Shown here one piece after another: positions 15,277-23,538 of a DNA stretch of 64,000 nucleotides (positions are counted from its first letter, which is position 1; each line of letters opens with the position of its first letter). The stretch covers positions 1-64,000 of the forward strand of contig NZ_LGTB01000002.1 of the NCBI RefSeq assembly GCF_001238275.1, given 5' to 3'. Below the pieces are notes generated by a model. That model saw only the letters and a list, made by a program, of their open reading frames with translations, searched no databases and was not told the DNA's origin. A program made the translations under genes and the position numbers. This DNA comes from Bradyrhizobium viridifuturi (GTDB taxonomy: Bacteria; Pseudomonadota; Alphaproteobacteria; Rhizobiales; Xanthobacteraceae).

Positions 15277-15726
15277 TCATAGCCTTCTCCTCCATGTCGG
15301 GACGGAGGACGAAGGCGTATCCAACTCGCAGTTCAACCACCTCGATGCGGCCGATCGAGAGAAACTGCAACCGAGGGAGCCGAGTGAGGAAGTGGGACTA
15401 CTCATGGGGCAATATTCAGGGATCAGGAGGCCTTCGACGAGGCTCTCCAGCACGTTGCGAAGCGCGGCAGTCGCCTCGTCAGCCGGCACGCCTTCGGGCG
15501 GCTGTTGCCTGGCCAGATCGACGGCGCGATCGCGGGCGTGCGGGTCGCCTCGGTCCTTGGCCCCGTGCTCCTCGCATTCGTGGATGGCGCCCACCTCCTG
15601 CAGCACGTTGATAACCCAGCCTCGCACCGTTCGGATCGCTTTCGGTCGCTCTTTCGTCATCAGCACCGAGATCACTTCTGCCTGGATGAATCTTTCCGCC
15701 GCCCGCTCGTTCCGGGCGATTTGCAC
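15277..15726 (-). CDS. Hypothetical protein of a rhizobial small-protein family
   Basis: A 149-residue frame from a GTG start. Residues 1-100 look like a conserved family I have seen in Bradyrhizobium: a helix AAERFIQAEVISVLMTKE, KAIRTVRGWVINVLQEVGAI, then HECEEHGAKDRGDPHARDRA. The C-terminus after LVEGLLIPEYCP is Ser-rich and does not look conserved, so an indel may have replaced the native end. Function unknown. Confidence 0.5.
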   Translation of the reverse strand: MQIARNERAAERFIQAEVISVLMTKERPKAIRTVRGWVINVLQEVGAIHECEEHGAKDRGDPHARDRAVDLARQQPPEGVPADEATAALRNVLESLVEGLLIPEYCPMSSPTSSLGSLGCSFSRSAASRWLNCELDTPSSSVPTWRRRL

Positions 15727-15764
15727 GCATTAGGGATTCCAGTGGGGAGGGCTCGGCGGCGGGC

Positions 15765-16277
15765 TTACTTTGCCCGCTTGAACACGAACCCCAACGTAAT
15801 GCCGGCCGGGGTGCGCGGGTTCGTGAATTTCAATTCATCGTCGCTGATCGAGGTTATTACCCGTCGTTGATTTGGTGCTCCGACGAGATTGGGGAACGAG
15901 CTCGTCTCGATGTTGACGTGGATCGTCTTGGTGTCTTCATCCAGAGTGTACGTGCCGGTATATGCGATGACACCCGACGCGATGGCCATGGCCTCCTCCG
16001 GCGAGGGGCGCGCGGAGTCGCCCGATAAATACTTCGGAGCGTCAGAGCGCACGGTAATAAAATGAAAACGCCCTTCGGCAGTATAGGTGACTGCGCCTTG
16101 CAGCTTTGGCCGCTCTACGGCGCTACCATCCTCGCGCGTGGCGGTGCTCGATGCGTATATCCAGGTGCCTACCACCTGATCCTTGAGAGTCTTGCCTTGG
16201 CAAATTCCGTCCTCCGGGAATCCTACAATCGAAATCGTCGCCGCCGCGAAGAGTCCGAGTGCATACCGCCTGTTCAT
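15765..16277 (-). CDS. Secreted lipocalin-like domain protein
   Basis: A 170-residue protein with a signal peptide (MNRRYALGLFAAATISIVGF) and a lipocalin-like domain. It opens KDQVVGTWIYASSTATREDG and has LQGAVTYTAEGRFHFITVRS, followed by GVIAYTGTYTLDEDTKTIHV and the closing strand DDELKFTNP. This matches the 'lipocalin-like' family of periplasmic beta-barrels of unknown ligand. It is divergent from a decayed TetR gene starting 23 bases away. Confidence 0.8.
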   Translation of the reverse strand: MNRRYALGLFAAATISIVGFPEDGICQGKTLKDQVVGTWIYASSTATREDGSAVERPKLQGAVTYTAEGRFHFITVRSDAPKYLSGDSARPSPEEAMAIASGVIAYTGTYTLDEDTKTIHVNIETSSFPNLVGAPNQRRVITSISDDELKFTNPRTPAGITLGFVFKRAK

Positions 16278-16299
16278 GAGACGCTCCTGCTTCCTGACA

Positions 16300-16919
16300 A
16301 TGCCGGCAGCTTACGTGGCGCGCCGATCTCCAGCAACGGTCCGGAAGCGACGCGACCGTAAGCCTCAGCTTGCGGTGCGTCGCCCTTCTCGCCTGCGGTC
16401 CTACGACGGCGTGACGATTGGCGACTTGGTCGCCGGAATGGTGTGGGACGACGAGCCTGACGCTGTCTTCGGCGACAACCGTGCGATGTTCTTGCGTGCC
16501 CTCAAGGCGATGCCGAGAGGAAGGACGCTCGCGCTGCGAAGGCGCTCCTCTCCCCATAGAGTCTCCGCGATTCGATCGCGGCCTTTCTGAGGTGCGCCGT
16601 CGAAAGTGCGACCGAGAAAGGGTCCGCACGGGGCTGCCTTTGATTTGCGTCGCGCCGCTCGTGGACGACGCTGAAGTCCGGAAGTTCCTGCAAAGCGCCG
16701 CCGCAGGCGGCGCGGCGCTAGTGGAAGGCCGATTCCGGGACGCGATCGCCGCCGGAGAAAGTCCATCAGACTTTCCTGTAGCCGTGCGCGCGAGCCAGAC
16801 CTTGGCCGCGCTCTGACCATGCGGCGCAGATGGGTTTCTCGCGCAAGGAGCAGGTCAAAGACGCCGAGGAAGCGGCCGACTTGGTGCTCCTTCCGCGGCG
16901 TGGCAATCCAGAACCTTGA
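16300..16919 (+). pseudogene. TetR/AcrR family regulator, decayed
   Basis: Four collinear pieces in three frames make up one TetR protein. The HTH part from 16300 is SYDGVTIGDLVAGM...AVFGDNRAMFLRALKAM. Next come DAERKDARAAKALL and LRDSIAAFLRCAVESATEKG (with an in-frame stop), then ICVAPLVDDAEVRKFL and AALVEGRFRDAIAAGE, and finally AQMGFSRKEQVKDAEEAADL, ending at TGA 16919. At least three frameshifts and one stop make it non-functional. It is divergent from the lipocalin-like gene. Confidence 0.75.
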
Positions 16920-17189
16920 TGCCGATGGCGATAAGGTCGAAGCGAACAACCGACCAATTGGCATCTAGCCTCCCCAGCCAATTGCAGGGAACGTGGCCCT
17001 TCTCGCAAGGGAACCGGCCTTCAGTGTGCTCGGATGGTCTGTGACTGATAACGATATTATAGCCCAAAGCCGAAGATTGCCGACAGGCCCGCTCCTCGGA
17101 AATAGAGATCCAAGCTTATGGCCTGCGGCTGCAGTAGCCGCTAGATTGAAGACGATAGCAACCAGCGTCGGGCCTCCGAATTGGAAGGC

Positions 17190-17423
17190 ATGGCAGAGTC
17201 GTTCGGCAACAAGTTCACGGTCGTCGAAGTGTTTGCAGACGACACAAGGACGACGCAAATTTGGATTGCGCGGGCCAAGCCCCGTCAGGCGATCACGTTG
17301 ATACTCGCTTCTGTTCCGGAAGGTTGGACCGCAGAAGTTCTGGACATCAGCGTGACGTCAGAGCAGCAGAAAATGCTCGAAGAACTCGATCTTCAGCCTG
17401 GAGATGTGCACAAGATCAGTTGA
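17190..17423 (+). CDS. Hypothetical protein, 77 aa
   Basis: A small soluble protein: MAESFGNKFTVVEVFADDTR, TTQIWIARAKPRQAITLILA, SVPEGWTAEVLDISVTSEQQ and a short acidic end. The alternation of strands and one helix suggests a compact domain. An alternative ATG at 17181 adds three residues. It is probably a real rhizobial small protein; the function cannot be inferred. Confidence 0.55.
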   Translation: MAESFGNKFTVVEVFADDTRTTQIWIARAKPRQAITLILASVPEGWTAEVLDISVTSEQQKMLEELDLQPGDVHKIS

Positions 17424-17696
17424 GCGGATAAAGCCGCTGAGTGATTTGGGCTGGGTTCGAGTCTTTCGGGGTGAAGTCGTAAAGCGCCAAGCCGTTAATG
17501 CCTGCTCGGTAGTTCGCCGTTGACCACGTGGCCAACATCAGGCGCCTCGATGCCGGCGTCAATGTTGTCCGACCGGTTTCACGCGCGGGGCATTCCGGCG
17601 CCCCATCGGCATCCCCCGGGCTCGGCGGTCTAGGCCAGATGCGGATGGCTTTCGCACACCAGCCGAGACTATGGCAAATGGGGCCGTTGGGGTTGA

Positions 17697-17858
17697 TCAC
17701 AGCGTGTCGGGTGTCCGCAGCGGCGAGGACTTATCCTCGTTCAATAGCTCCTGCTCGGCCAAGCACCAAAACTCTTCATCCCGCCCTTCCGGTTTTCCCG
17801 CCTTCTCCCACAGCTCGTAAGCGCGGGCGGCAACGGCCTCATCGACCCGCTTGTTCAT
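17697..17858 (-). CDS. DUF2934 family protein, 53 aa
   Basis: A 53-residue protein with the DUF2934 signature: a helix AARAYELWEKAGKPEGRDEE followed by FWCLAEQELL. The ATG overlaps the stop of the preceding gene (17855-18064) and has GAGAGG upstream. DUF2934 proteins are tiny, often found near stress or carbohydrate genes, and of unknown function. Too short for many gene callers. Confidence 0.75.
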   Translation of the reverse strand: MNKRVDEAVAARAYELWEKAGKPEGRDEEFWCLAEQELLNEDKSSPLRTPDTL

Positions 17859-18064
17859 GCGGCCTCTCGCCTGGTCGCCCGGTAGACGTCGATGGCGAGG
17901 TTGGCCAGCATGAGCTTGCGTCGCTCACCAGCGAGCGCCATTCGGCCAACGGCGCTCACAAGAAACTGGCTGGTCTCGTAGCCATCGATGATCTCGCCAG
18001 AGCGTTCGAGGAAATCCCAAGCGATCTGGACAGATTCTTCGACCAGGATATGTAGTTCACTCAT
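17855..18064 (-). CDS. Hypothetical helical protein, 69 aa
   Basis: MSELHILVEESVQIAWDFLE, then RSGEIIDGYETSQFLVSAVG, then MALAGERRKLMLANLAIDVY and a basic end. All helical. It is typical of a small conserved Bradyrhizobium family whose role is unknown. It forms a short operon with the DUF2934 gene (ATGA overlap) and follows a terminator at 18104-18131, so it probably has its own promoter. Confidence 0.6.
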   Translation of the reverse strand: MSELHILVEESVQIAWDFLERSGEIIDGYETSQFLVSAVGRMALAGERRKLMLANLAIDVYRATRREAA

Positions 18065-18365
18065 GAATAGACAACGTGACTTGAGGTGCGCCGTTCCTAA
18101 AGCAAAAGGCCCCCGCCGGATACGGGGGGCCCCTAGGACTTGGAGGAAGGAAAATGCCTCGAGCCCTATTTCGGCGACTGTAGCCCGGTGAACTCATCCA
18201 CTCGTCGAGGTGGGCTGCGGTGTCAGCCTGCCGGGCCTTCTTCACGAGCTGGTCTCGTTCTTCACCTGCCGGCATCTGGCTAGCTTGTTCGCGGCTATCC
18301 GCCGCGAACTTCCTGAGCCGTTCCTGAAGGGTTTCTGTTTGTTTGAAACGACGCCGCTTCTTCAT
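18057..18365 (-). CDS. Small basic helical protein, 3' frameshift
   Basis: Residues 1-62 are one helical family: MKKRRRFKQTETLQERLRKF, then ERDQLVKKARQADTAAHLDE and WMSSPG. The reading continues to 18057 only because one base is missing near 18183. With that base restored the end becomes SSPGLQSPK and stops at 18166. The intact stop lies before a terminator hairpin (18104-18131), whereas the shifted frame runs through it, so the true protein is about 66 residues. Function unknown. Confidence 0.6.
   Translation of the reverse strand: MKKRRRFKQTETLQERLRKFAADSREQASQMPAGEERDQLVKKARQADTAAHLDEWMSSPGYSRRNRARGIFLPPSPRGPPYPAGAFCFRNGAPQVTLSIHE
18104..18131 (-). terminator. Rho-independent terminator
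   Basis: On the minus strand GGCCCCC (18131-18125) pairs with GGGGGCC (18114-18108) and is followed by TTTTGCTTT. It ends the transcript of the 18365-start gene. Confidence 0.75.
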
Positions 18366-18492
18366 GGCGCTGCTCCCTGTTGGTGTGGGGCGGGAGCGCT
18401 GTGATGGGCGATCTCATCACCGGTGGTTGCCTTGGATCTCACGGTGGTGGATCGAACGTAGGGTCGGAACACGATATTTTCCACAACCTAAG

Positions 18493-18858
18493 TTACTTTC
18501 TTGAAATCCCCTTGAACGAACTGGCGCGTAGCAATCCTTCCGACGTGATGTCGCGGTATTCAATTTCCACTGAAAAAACAGGCTCGACCCACGTTGCTTT
18601 CGGTTTCCTGAGGGACTTACTCAATTTGCTCTTTGGGCCAGCTACGCTGTCTAATGCTTTGCGGATGCTTGCCAAGGTCGTCCGATTCCAGCCCGTGCCG
18701 ACCTTACCATGTAGACCGGACCCTTGCCTCTCTGCTTGCCGAGCTAAAGCGCCGCGAGACCGGACGGGTCTTTTTATGCTGAACGGCTTTAATTTTGAGC
18801 CAGGCCTCGTTGCGGTCGGACCGGTATAGCGCATCCGTCTTCTTCGAGATGATCCCCT
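18493..18858 (-). pseudogene. ligD: 3' remnant of a LigD-type ATP-dependent DNA ligase
   Basis: The 5' piece (from about 18858) reads EGIISKKTDALYRSDRNEAW and LKIKAVQ, the end of the ligase adenylation domain. After a small deletion and frame changes the OB-fold end follows: GKVGTGWNRTTLASIRKALD, KPKATWVEPVFSVEIEYRDI, TSEGLLRASSFKG. This is the end of the LigD ligase module used in bacterial non-homologous end joining. The polymerase and phosphoesterase parts and most of the ligase are missing. Confidence 0.8.
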
Positions 18859-19470
18859 CCTAGTTGAGCTTGGGCAGTCATGAGGTCATGTTCACCAATC
18901 CGATGGCCTTGGCCGAGAAATTCGTCGAGGCTGGTCGCGACTAACGGAGGATGCGCCCGACGCGTGCGCCGCCGGCATGGAGATAGCCCGCCGCGACACC
19001 GTGGCGCGGGCAAAGCTTAAGGACCTTCTCCCGGTCTTCGATGAAGGGTGGCGCGACGGCCTATGGAAGGATCTCGCGCTCCCGCCGAAGCCGAGGGCTG
19101 GGCGGAGGTCCACCGGCCATCAAAGATGGCGAAGCTTGGCGCTCGCCGCGCGCGTCCGAGGCTCTTCGGCCGGCCTTAAGCCTCGGCCAAACCAAGCGAG
19201 ACAGTTCGGTAAAAACGTCAGTTGGCCTCAATCCGTCATTGAAAACCAAATTACCCAAATTATTCCCGGCGTTTCTATTTTCGGGAGAACGACCTCGGCG
19301 CTTAATGGGGCTCACCGGAATTCGCATGGTCGGTCATCGGATGCCATTCAGTCCGGGACGGAAGTCGTGATTCCCGCCGATGAAACTAACCTCAGATCGC
19401 CCCTATTCCGCCCCCGACAAAGCTACCCGCAGGGTCACGGAGCACGCGCGGGCGTTTGAGCCCGTGGTAG
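18859..19470. other. Stretch without a supported gene
   Basis: About 610 bases between the ligD and IS1182 remnants. The longest plus-strand frame (18977-19459) starts MEIARRDTVARAKLKDLLPV but soon turns into low-quality Arg/Ser-rich sequence. It may contain further decayed gene fragments that I could not identify. Confidence 0.35.
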
Positions 19471-19977
19471 ATGGCCGGATCAATTGAGAAGATCAACGCA
19501 CCGATGCTCTACCAGGACAAGGCGACGCCGGTCGGGTATTGGGCCGGACTACACCAGCGATCCCCGAACGCGAGCGTCGGAGATCGCTACTCCCAGGAGT
19601 ATCTTGCTACACCAACATCGAGCACGGGAATGACGCTGCGCCGTTACTGGTCGACAGCAGCGTGACAAGACTGCGCGATTAAGAGCCAATCTACGCCGTC
19701 AAAGGAGCGCCGCATCACGCGCTGGGAGCATGAGCATGTGGTCGAGGAGGTCCAGAGACGGCTCGATTCCAATCCCGACGCCATGCGGACACGGCTCGAG
19801 ACGGTCGAGCATCCCTTCGGCACGATCAAAGCCCGTATGGGCACGCCCCACTTCCTGATGAAGCGCCTACGGAACGTCGCTGCCGAGATGGCGCTGCATG
19901 TTCTCGCCTATAACCTCACACCGGTGATGAACATCCTCGGCAAACAGAGCCTGATCGCAGCCATCCGTGCCGCCTGA
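19471..19977 (+). pseudogene. IS1182 family transposase, C-terminal remnant
   Basis: One frame carries TLRRYWSTAA, an in-frame TGA at 19663-19665, then QDCAIKSQSTPSKERRITRW, EHEHVVEEVQRRLD, and the strongly conserved end VEHPFGTIKARMGTPHFLMK and RNVAAEMALHVLAYNL. These are the last ~160 residues of an IS1182 DDE transposase, with the catalytic Glu region but not the first two Asp. It is truncated at the 5' side and interrupted by a stop. Confidence 0.85.
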
Positions 19978-20258
19978 CGGCCAGAAAGCGCGTCCAAAAG
20001 CGCAATACCGCGTCGCGACAACCACTTTGGACGGCCATGGACGATCCGACGCGAGAACATCGGCCGGCGACCCGCGGCTGCGCGTTGCCTTATCCGTTTG
20101 CACAAGACCAAGACCCTGAGCGGATAATCGCATTGCACCGGGCGTCCAATGCCACTGCGGCTGCGGCGTTTTCGGCTCGGAGTTTCCCACCCTACCCGGA
20201 TATTCACTTTTGAACCAATCCGCTCTTCCGTCTGTTGACTCATGAATGGAGAGCCCCA

Positions 20259-20489
20259 ATGTCCCGTTACTACTTTCATCAGCATGTGCGCGGCGAAAAG
20301 ACTGAAGATGAGCGTGGGGAACTATTCCCGTCAAACGCAGCGGCATGTCATCGAGCCAAACAGCGTATGCCGGCCGCCCTGAAACGAGCTGCGGTGCGTT
20401 CCCGCAATACCTATGTCGCCACCGAGGTAACGGACGGCAAGCACACCCTATTTATAGTGAGGGGAACAGTCATCGTTGAACAGCGGTAA
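20259..20489 (+). CDS. DUF6894 family protein
   Basis: A 76-residue protein starting MSRYYFHQHVRGEKTEDERG behind GGAGAG, with the DUF6894 pattern: aromatic start, acidic turn, helix (NAAACHRAKQRMPAALKRAA), and strands ending in KHTLFIVRGTVIVEQ. It is six bases upstream of the BLUF gene, so probably co-transcribed. The pairing with a photoreceptor is the only hint of a role. Confidence 0.75.
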   Translation: MSRYYFHQHVRGEKTEDERGELFPSNAAACHRAKQRMPAALKRAAVRSRNTYVATEVTDGKHTLFIVRGTVIVEQR

Positions 20490-20494
20490 GACCG

Positions 20495-20887
20495 ATGTTC
20501 GCAACGTGGCTCTACGTCAGCTCCAGTTTGCTAACGCAGAATGCTGACGCCGAGATCGCCAATATTCGAAGTATCGCGGAAGCTCGAAATTCTGAACTTC
20601 GGCTGACGGGTGTTTTGCTGTTGTCCGGACGCCACTTTGCTCAGTTTCTTGAAGGCACAGAGCCTAATCTACATATCATGAAGACTTCGATTTGTCGCGA
20701 TCATAGGCATACGGGCATTGTGACGCTGCCAACAGACCCTGTCGAAAAAAGAAGGTACGGGCGTTGGGTATTGGCTTATTCGGGCTGGGCCACCCATATT
20801 GACAGGGTCCTTTCTGACGCCCTGCGCAAAAATGACGCGCGAAAATTACTGCGCTACATGGACGAGTTTGTAGCGAAGCGTCACTGA
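20495..20887 (+). CDS. BLUF-domain blue-light photoreceptor
   Basis: A 130-residue single BLUF domain that binds FAD and senses blue light. The three key residues are visible: Tyr7 in TWLYVSSSLL, Asn32 in IAEARNSELRLTGVLLL, and Gln50 in HFAQFLEGTE. Further family blocks are DHRHTGIVTL and YGRWVLAYSGW. There is no output domain; the C-terminal ~25 residues form the capping helices. Short BLUF proteins act through protein partners; the DUF6894 gene just upstream is a candidate. Confidence 0.88.
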   Translation: MFATWLYVSSSLLTQNADAEIANIRSIAEARNSELRLTGVLLLSGRHFAQFLEGTEPNLHIMKTSICRDHRHTGIVTLPTDPVEKRRYGRWVLAYSGWATHIDRVLSDALRKNDARKLLRYMDEFVAKRH

Positions 20888-21149
20888 ACTCGATGTTCCA
20901 TGCCGCGGTGCATGAGTCCGGAAATGGCCCATCTCCGACGTCAAGCTCAAGCGAATTGTCCGCTTCGCGCCGAGAAGGGCCCTAGTCTTCGATAATCGGA
21001 CGCAATCGACCCTCACCTCTGAGTGAGCGGCTTCAGAACGGCAATACGGCTTCTGAGCTCGCCCAATTGAGCTTCCACGTTCTTGAACGAAACCAATATG
21101 TTCAACCGAGTGATCGCGATGACCCTCTATTTGGGTTTTCGAATTCTTA

Positions 21150-21575
21150 TCAGGGCGCGGGCGCCTCATCGACCCATGATATCCCGAACTTGTCGAGGCC
21201 CTCGGCCAAGAGATCGCCCAACAGCGGCTCCCCGAGCAGGTAACGGACGGTTTCCCACCGCGGATTGCGGTATCCGCTCCGCCTCTCGGCTGCCTGGCTA
21301 CGCAGATCATCCCACTCGTTGATCGTGCCATCGTCACGTCCAAGCCACATCAACGCGACAAGGTCGATCTGTTCGTCCTCGTTCAACGCCCTAATGAAGC
21401 TCGCCACCTCGGCAGCGACAGAATCGCTGCCGTCGTCCTGCAATACGTCGACTTCAGCATCGTCAATAGGATTCGATCCAGACTCCTCGTCGGCCGGCAG
21501 ATCCTTGACATCAAACTCATGCGCTTTTTCGATCAGAAAGCCGACCTTATCGCGTGAAACGGTTAGCTCGGGCAT
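21150..21575 (-). CDS. DUF3775 family protein
   Basis: A 141-residue acidic protein: MPELTVSRDKVGFLIEKAHE, FDVKDLPADEESGSNPIDDA, then FIRALNEDEQIDLVALMWLG and a helical end with YLLGEPLLGDLLAEGLDKFG. This matches DUF3775, a family of unknown function frequent in rhizobia. The start at 21575 is chosen because AAAGGAG lies just upstream; a start at 21608 is also open. Confidence 0.8.
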   Translation of the reverse strand: MPELTVSRDKVGFLIEKAHEFDVKDLPADEESGSNPIDDAEVDVLQDDGSDSVAAEVASFIRALNEDEQIDLVALMWLGRDDGTINEWDDLRSQAAERRSGYRNPRWETVRYLLGEPLLGDLLAEGLDKFGISWVDEAPAP

Positions 21576-21949
21576 CGCTTGCTCCTTTGTTGCGGGAGTT
21601 TCGATCAACGCGCCGGACCGCAGGATGATCCATTGTGGTCAAGAACGTGCGCCGCACGATCCAACCACCTACTACGGTCAACCGAGAAGGATGCACGGAT
21701 TATCCCTCGCCAGAACAGGACCGCAGCAATGCCAAAGGCCTGTGCCGATATGCATTGGAGGTGACGTTCAGAGCGGATGGGGTGCCACGCCATGAAAAAT
21801 CCTGGGCTCGCCAGGGGCGACATAGTCGCGCGACCGACGGGGCTCATTGAACTTTGACGGCAAAACTGATGACCCTCAATGAACATCGAGCAACGATGCC
21901 CGATGCTCAGTGCCACCAAGGAGGTGCTAATCTGAGGAGCAAACCCGAG
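21576..21949. other. Intergenic stretch without a supported gene
   Basis: About 370 bases between the divergent DUF3775 and PfpI-like genes. Short frames on both strands lack domain character. No FNR-type palindrome or clear hairpin was seen. Confidence 0.35.
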
Positions 21950-22672
21950 ATGAGGATATTGATGGTACTAACCTCGCACAGTCGACTCGGGGACACCGGC
22001 AAGAAGACCGGCTTCTGGTTCGATGAATTCGCTACGCCCTACTACATCTTCAAGGACGCCGGCATCGTTCTCACACTTGCATCTCCCGAGGGAGGCATGC
22101 CCCCGGTCGATCCGAGAAGCGAGTGGGCCGAGGCGGAAACTGCAGCGACGATTCGCTTTCAGAGCGACAGTCACGCGCAAACTGAGTTGGCGAACACCCG
22201 GATGCTGTCGAGCATTTCGGCGCGCGACCATGATGCCGCGTTCTATCCAGGTGGCCACGGCCCGTTGTGGGACCTCGCCAATCACCCTCATTCAATCGCA
22301 CTGATTGAAACCATGTTCTGCACGGGGCGTCCTTTAGCGCTCGTCTGCCATGGCCCGGGCGCGTTGCGTTACACGATGGCGCCAAATGGCCGTCCCCTCG
22401 TCGCCGGAAGATCCGTCACTGGATTTTCCAACTTCGAGGAGGCTGCAATTGAGCTGACGGACGTCGTACCCTTCCTGGTCGAAGATATGTTGAGGAGCAA
22501 CGGCGGCAATTATTCCCGGAACAGGAAGTGGCAACCCTATGCGGTCTCCGATGGCGATCTGATTACCGGCCAAAATCCAGCATCCTCGGCAGCTGTCGCC
22601 AACGCTTTACTTCATCGATTACAAATCAAGCGACAGGCCCGAAAGATGGCAACCTCGGCTCGGAGCGCCTGA
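21950..22672 (+). CDS. DJ-1/PfpI superfamily protein (Hsp31-like amidotransferase fold)
   Basis: A 240-residue class I glutamine-amidotransferase-like protein. It opens MRILMVLTSHSRLGDTGKKT (GFWFDEFATPYYIFKDAG), and carries AAFYPGGHGPLWDLANHP and the nucleophile elbow LALVCHGPGAL with the catalytic Cys. This layout fits the Hsp31/YDR533C branch, known for chaperone, glyoxalase or deglycase activities. The activity here is not proven. GAGGAG precedes the ATG. The upstream in-frame ATG at 21854 is less likely. Confidence 0.85.
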   Translation: MRILMVLTSHSRLGDTGKKTGFWFDEFATPYYIFKDAGIVLTLASPEGGMPPVDPRSEWAEAETAATIRFQSDSHAQTELANTRMLSSISARDHDAAFYPGGHGPLWDLANHPHSIALIETMFCTGRPLALVCHGPGALRYTMAPNGRPLVAGRSVTGFSNFEEAAIELTDVVPFLVEDMLRSNGGNYSRNRKWQPYAVSDGDLITGQNPASSAAVANALLHRLQIKRQARKMATSARSA

Positions 22673-22817
22673 ATAGTACTGCGGGTTGGCCGGGGTGTGG
22701 CGCGATGGTCTCGCCACCACCGCGATGAGGGCGAGTTCGACACCGCTTCACCGATGAACCGGACTCCCCATGGGCTTGCTCCCTGGAGACGAAATCGATG
22801 CCGTCGACGTCTGCGCA

Positions 22818-23138
22818 CTACGCCGCCTTGGCCTGCGCGCGAGCCTTTCCTTCGATCACACCGAGGACGTCGGCCTCCTTGAGGATGAGCCGGTCCTCAC
22901 CGTCCACCATTATATCGGTGCCGGCCCATTGGCCGAATAGCACGCGATCGCCGACCTTGACGTCGAGCGGAACGATCCGGCCGTTCTGGTCACGCGTGCC
23001 GGCTCCGACCGCGAGCACTTCGCCTTCCACTGGCTTCTCCTTTGCGATGTCCGGGATAATGATGCCGCCGGGCGTCTTCTCCTCGGCTTCGATACGTCGC
23101 ACCAGGACGCGATCCTGCAACGGCCTGAATCCTTTCAT
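22818..23138 (-). CDS. groS: Co-chaperonin GroES, without adjacent groEL
   Basis: A 106-residue Gro[22 protein letters not shown] at the start, the mobile loop [18 protein letters not shown], and [20 protein letters not shown] toward the end. It forms the heptameric lid of GroEL. CAGGAGA precedes the ATG. No groEL follows (the next 145 bases are non-coding, then an opposite-strand gene), and no CIRCE repeat is seen upstream. The C-terminal tail ([11 protein letters not shown]) is slightly longer than usual. Confidence 0.93.
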   Translation of the reverse strand: MKGFRPLQDRVLVRRIEAEEKTPGGIIIPDIAKEKPVEGEVLAVGAGTRDQNGRIVPLDVKVGDRVLFGQWAGTDIMVDGEDRLILKEADVLGVIEGKARAQAKAA

Positions 23139-23466
23139 GATCGAAGTCTCCTGGTTGCCGTCATTGGCAGTCAGCATGCGCCGACGCGCACACCCGATCA
23201 TTGGCAGTCATCAAGAAACACGCAATCAACAAACCGCTGCGGGGAAGCCCGCAGAGCTAGACGGCAACGTGCCGGTCGATTGCCGCCGCGAAGTCGGCGA
23301 GGTTGCGCTCCAATTCATCCATCCGCAATCATCGCGATTGAACGGATTCGGACCACTCGCGACAGTCTGACAATCGGATCGAGACTTCCGGGCACGCCAG
23401 ACTTGACTCCCGTCAGCGCCCCCGGCGACAGCGCGGAAGGTGGCAAGCGCCATTTGAATCGCAAAA

Positions 23467-23480
23467 TTGACCAACGTCAG
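23467..23480 (+). promoter_or_regulatory. FNR/FixK-type box (quinone oxidoreductase)
   Basis: TTGACCAACGTCAG, 58 bases before the preferred ATG at 23539. It lies in a 400-base gap that otherwise holds nothing between divergent groES and this gene. Confidence 0.6.
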
Positions 23481-23538
23481 CGCCGCCGCCGGTTATCTCG
23501 TTCACGCATACCGATCTGTCAAAATGAGGACCGTCGTC

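Noticed and set aside
16401..16964. Minus-strand frame of 187 aa
   Set aside because: It lies opposite the decayed TetR gene and is Arg/Ser-rich, so it is a shadow.
17416..17697. Minus-strand frame of 94 aa (MINPNGPICHS...)
   Set aside because: No family and low-complexity start. The 270-base gap holds nothing I can support.
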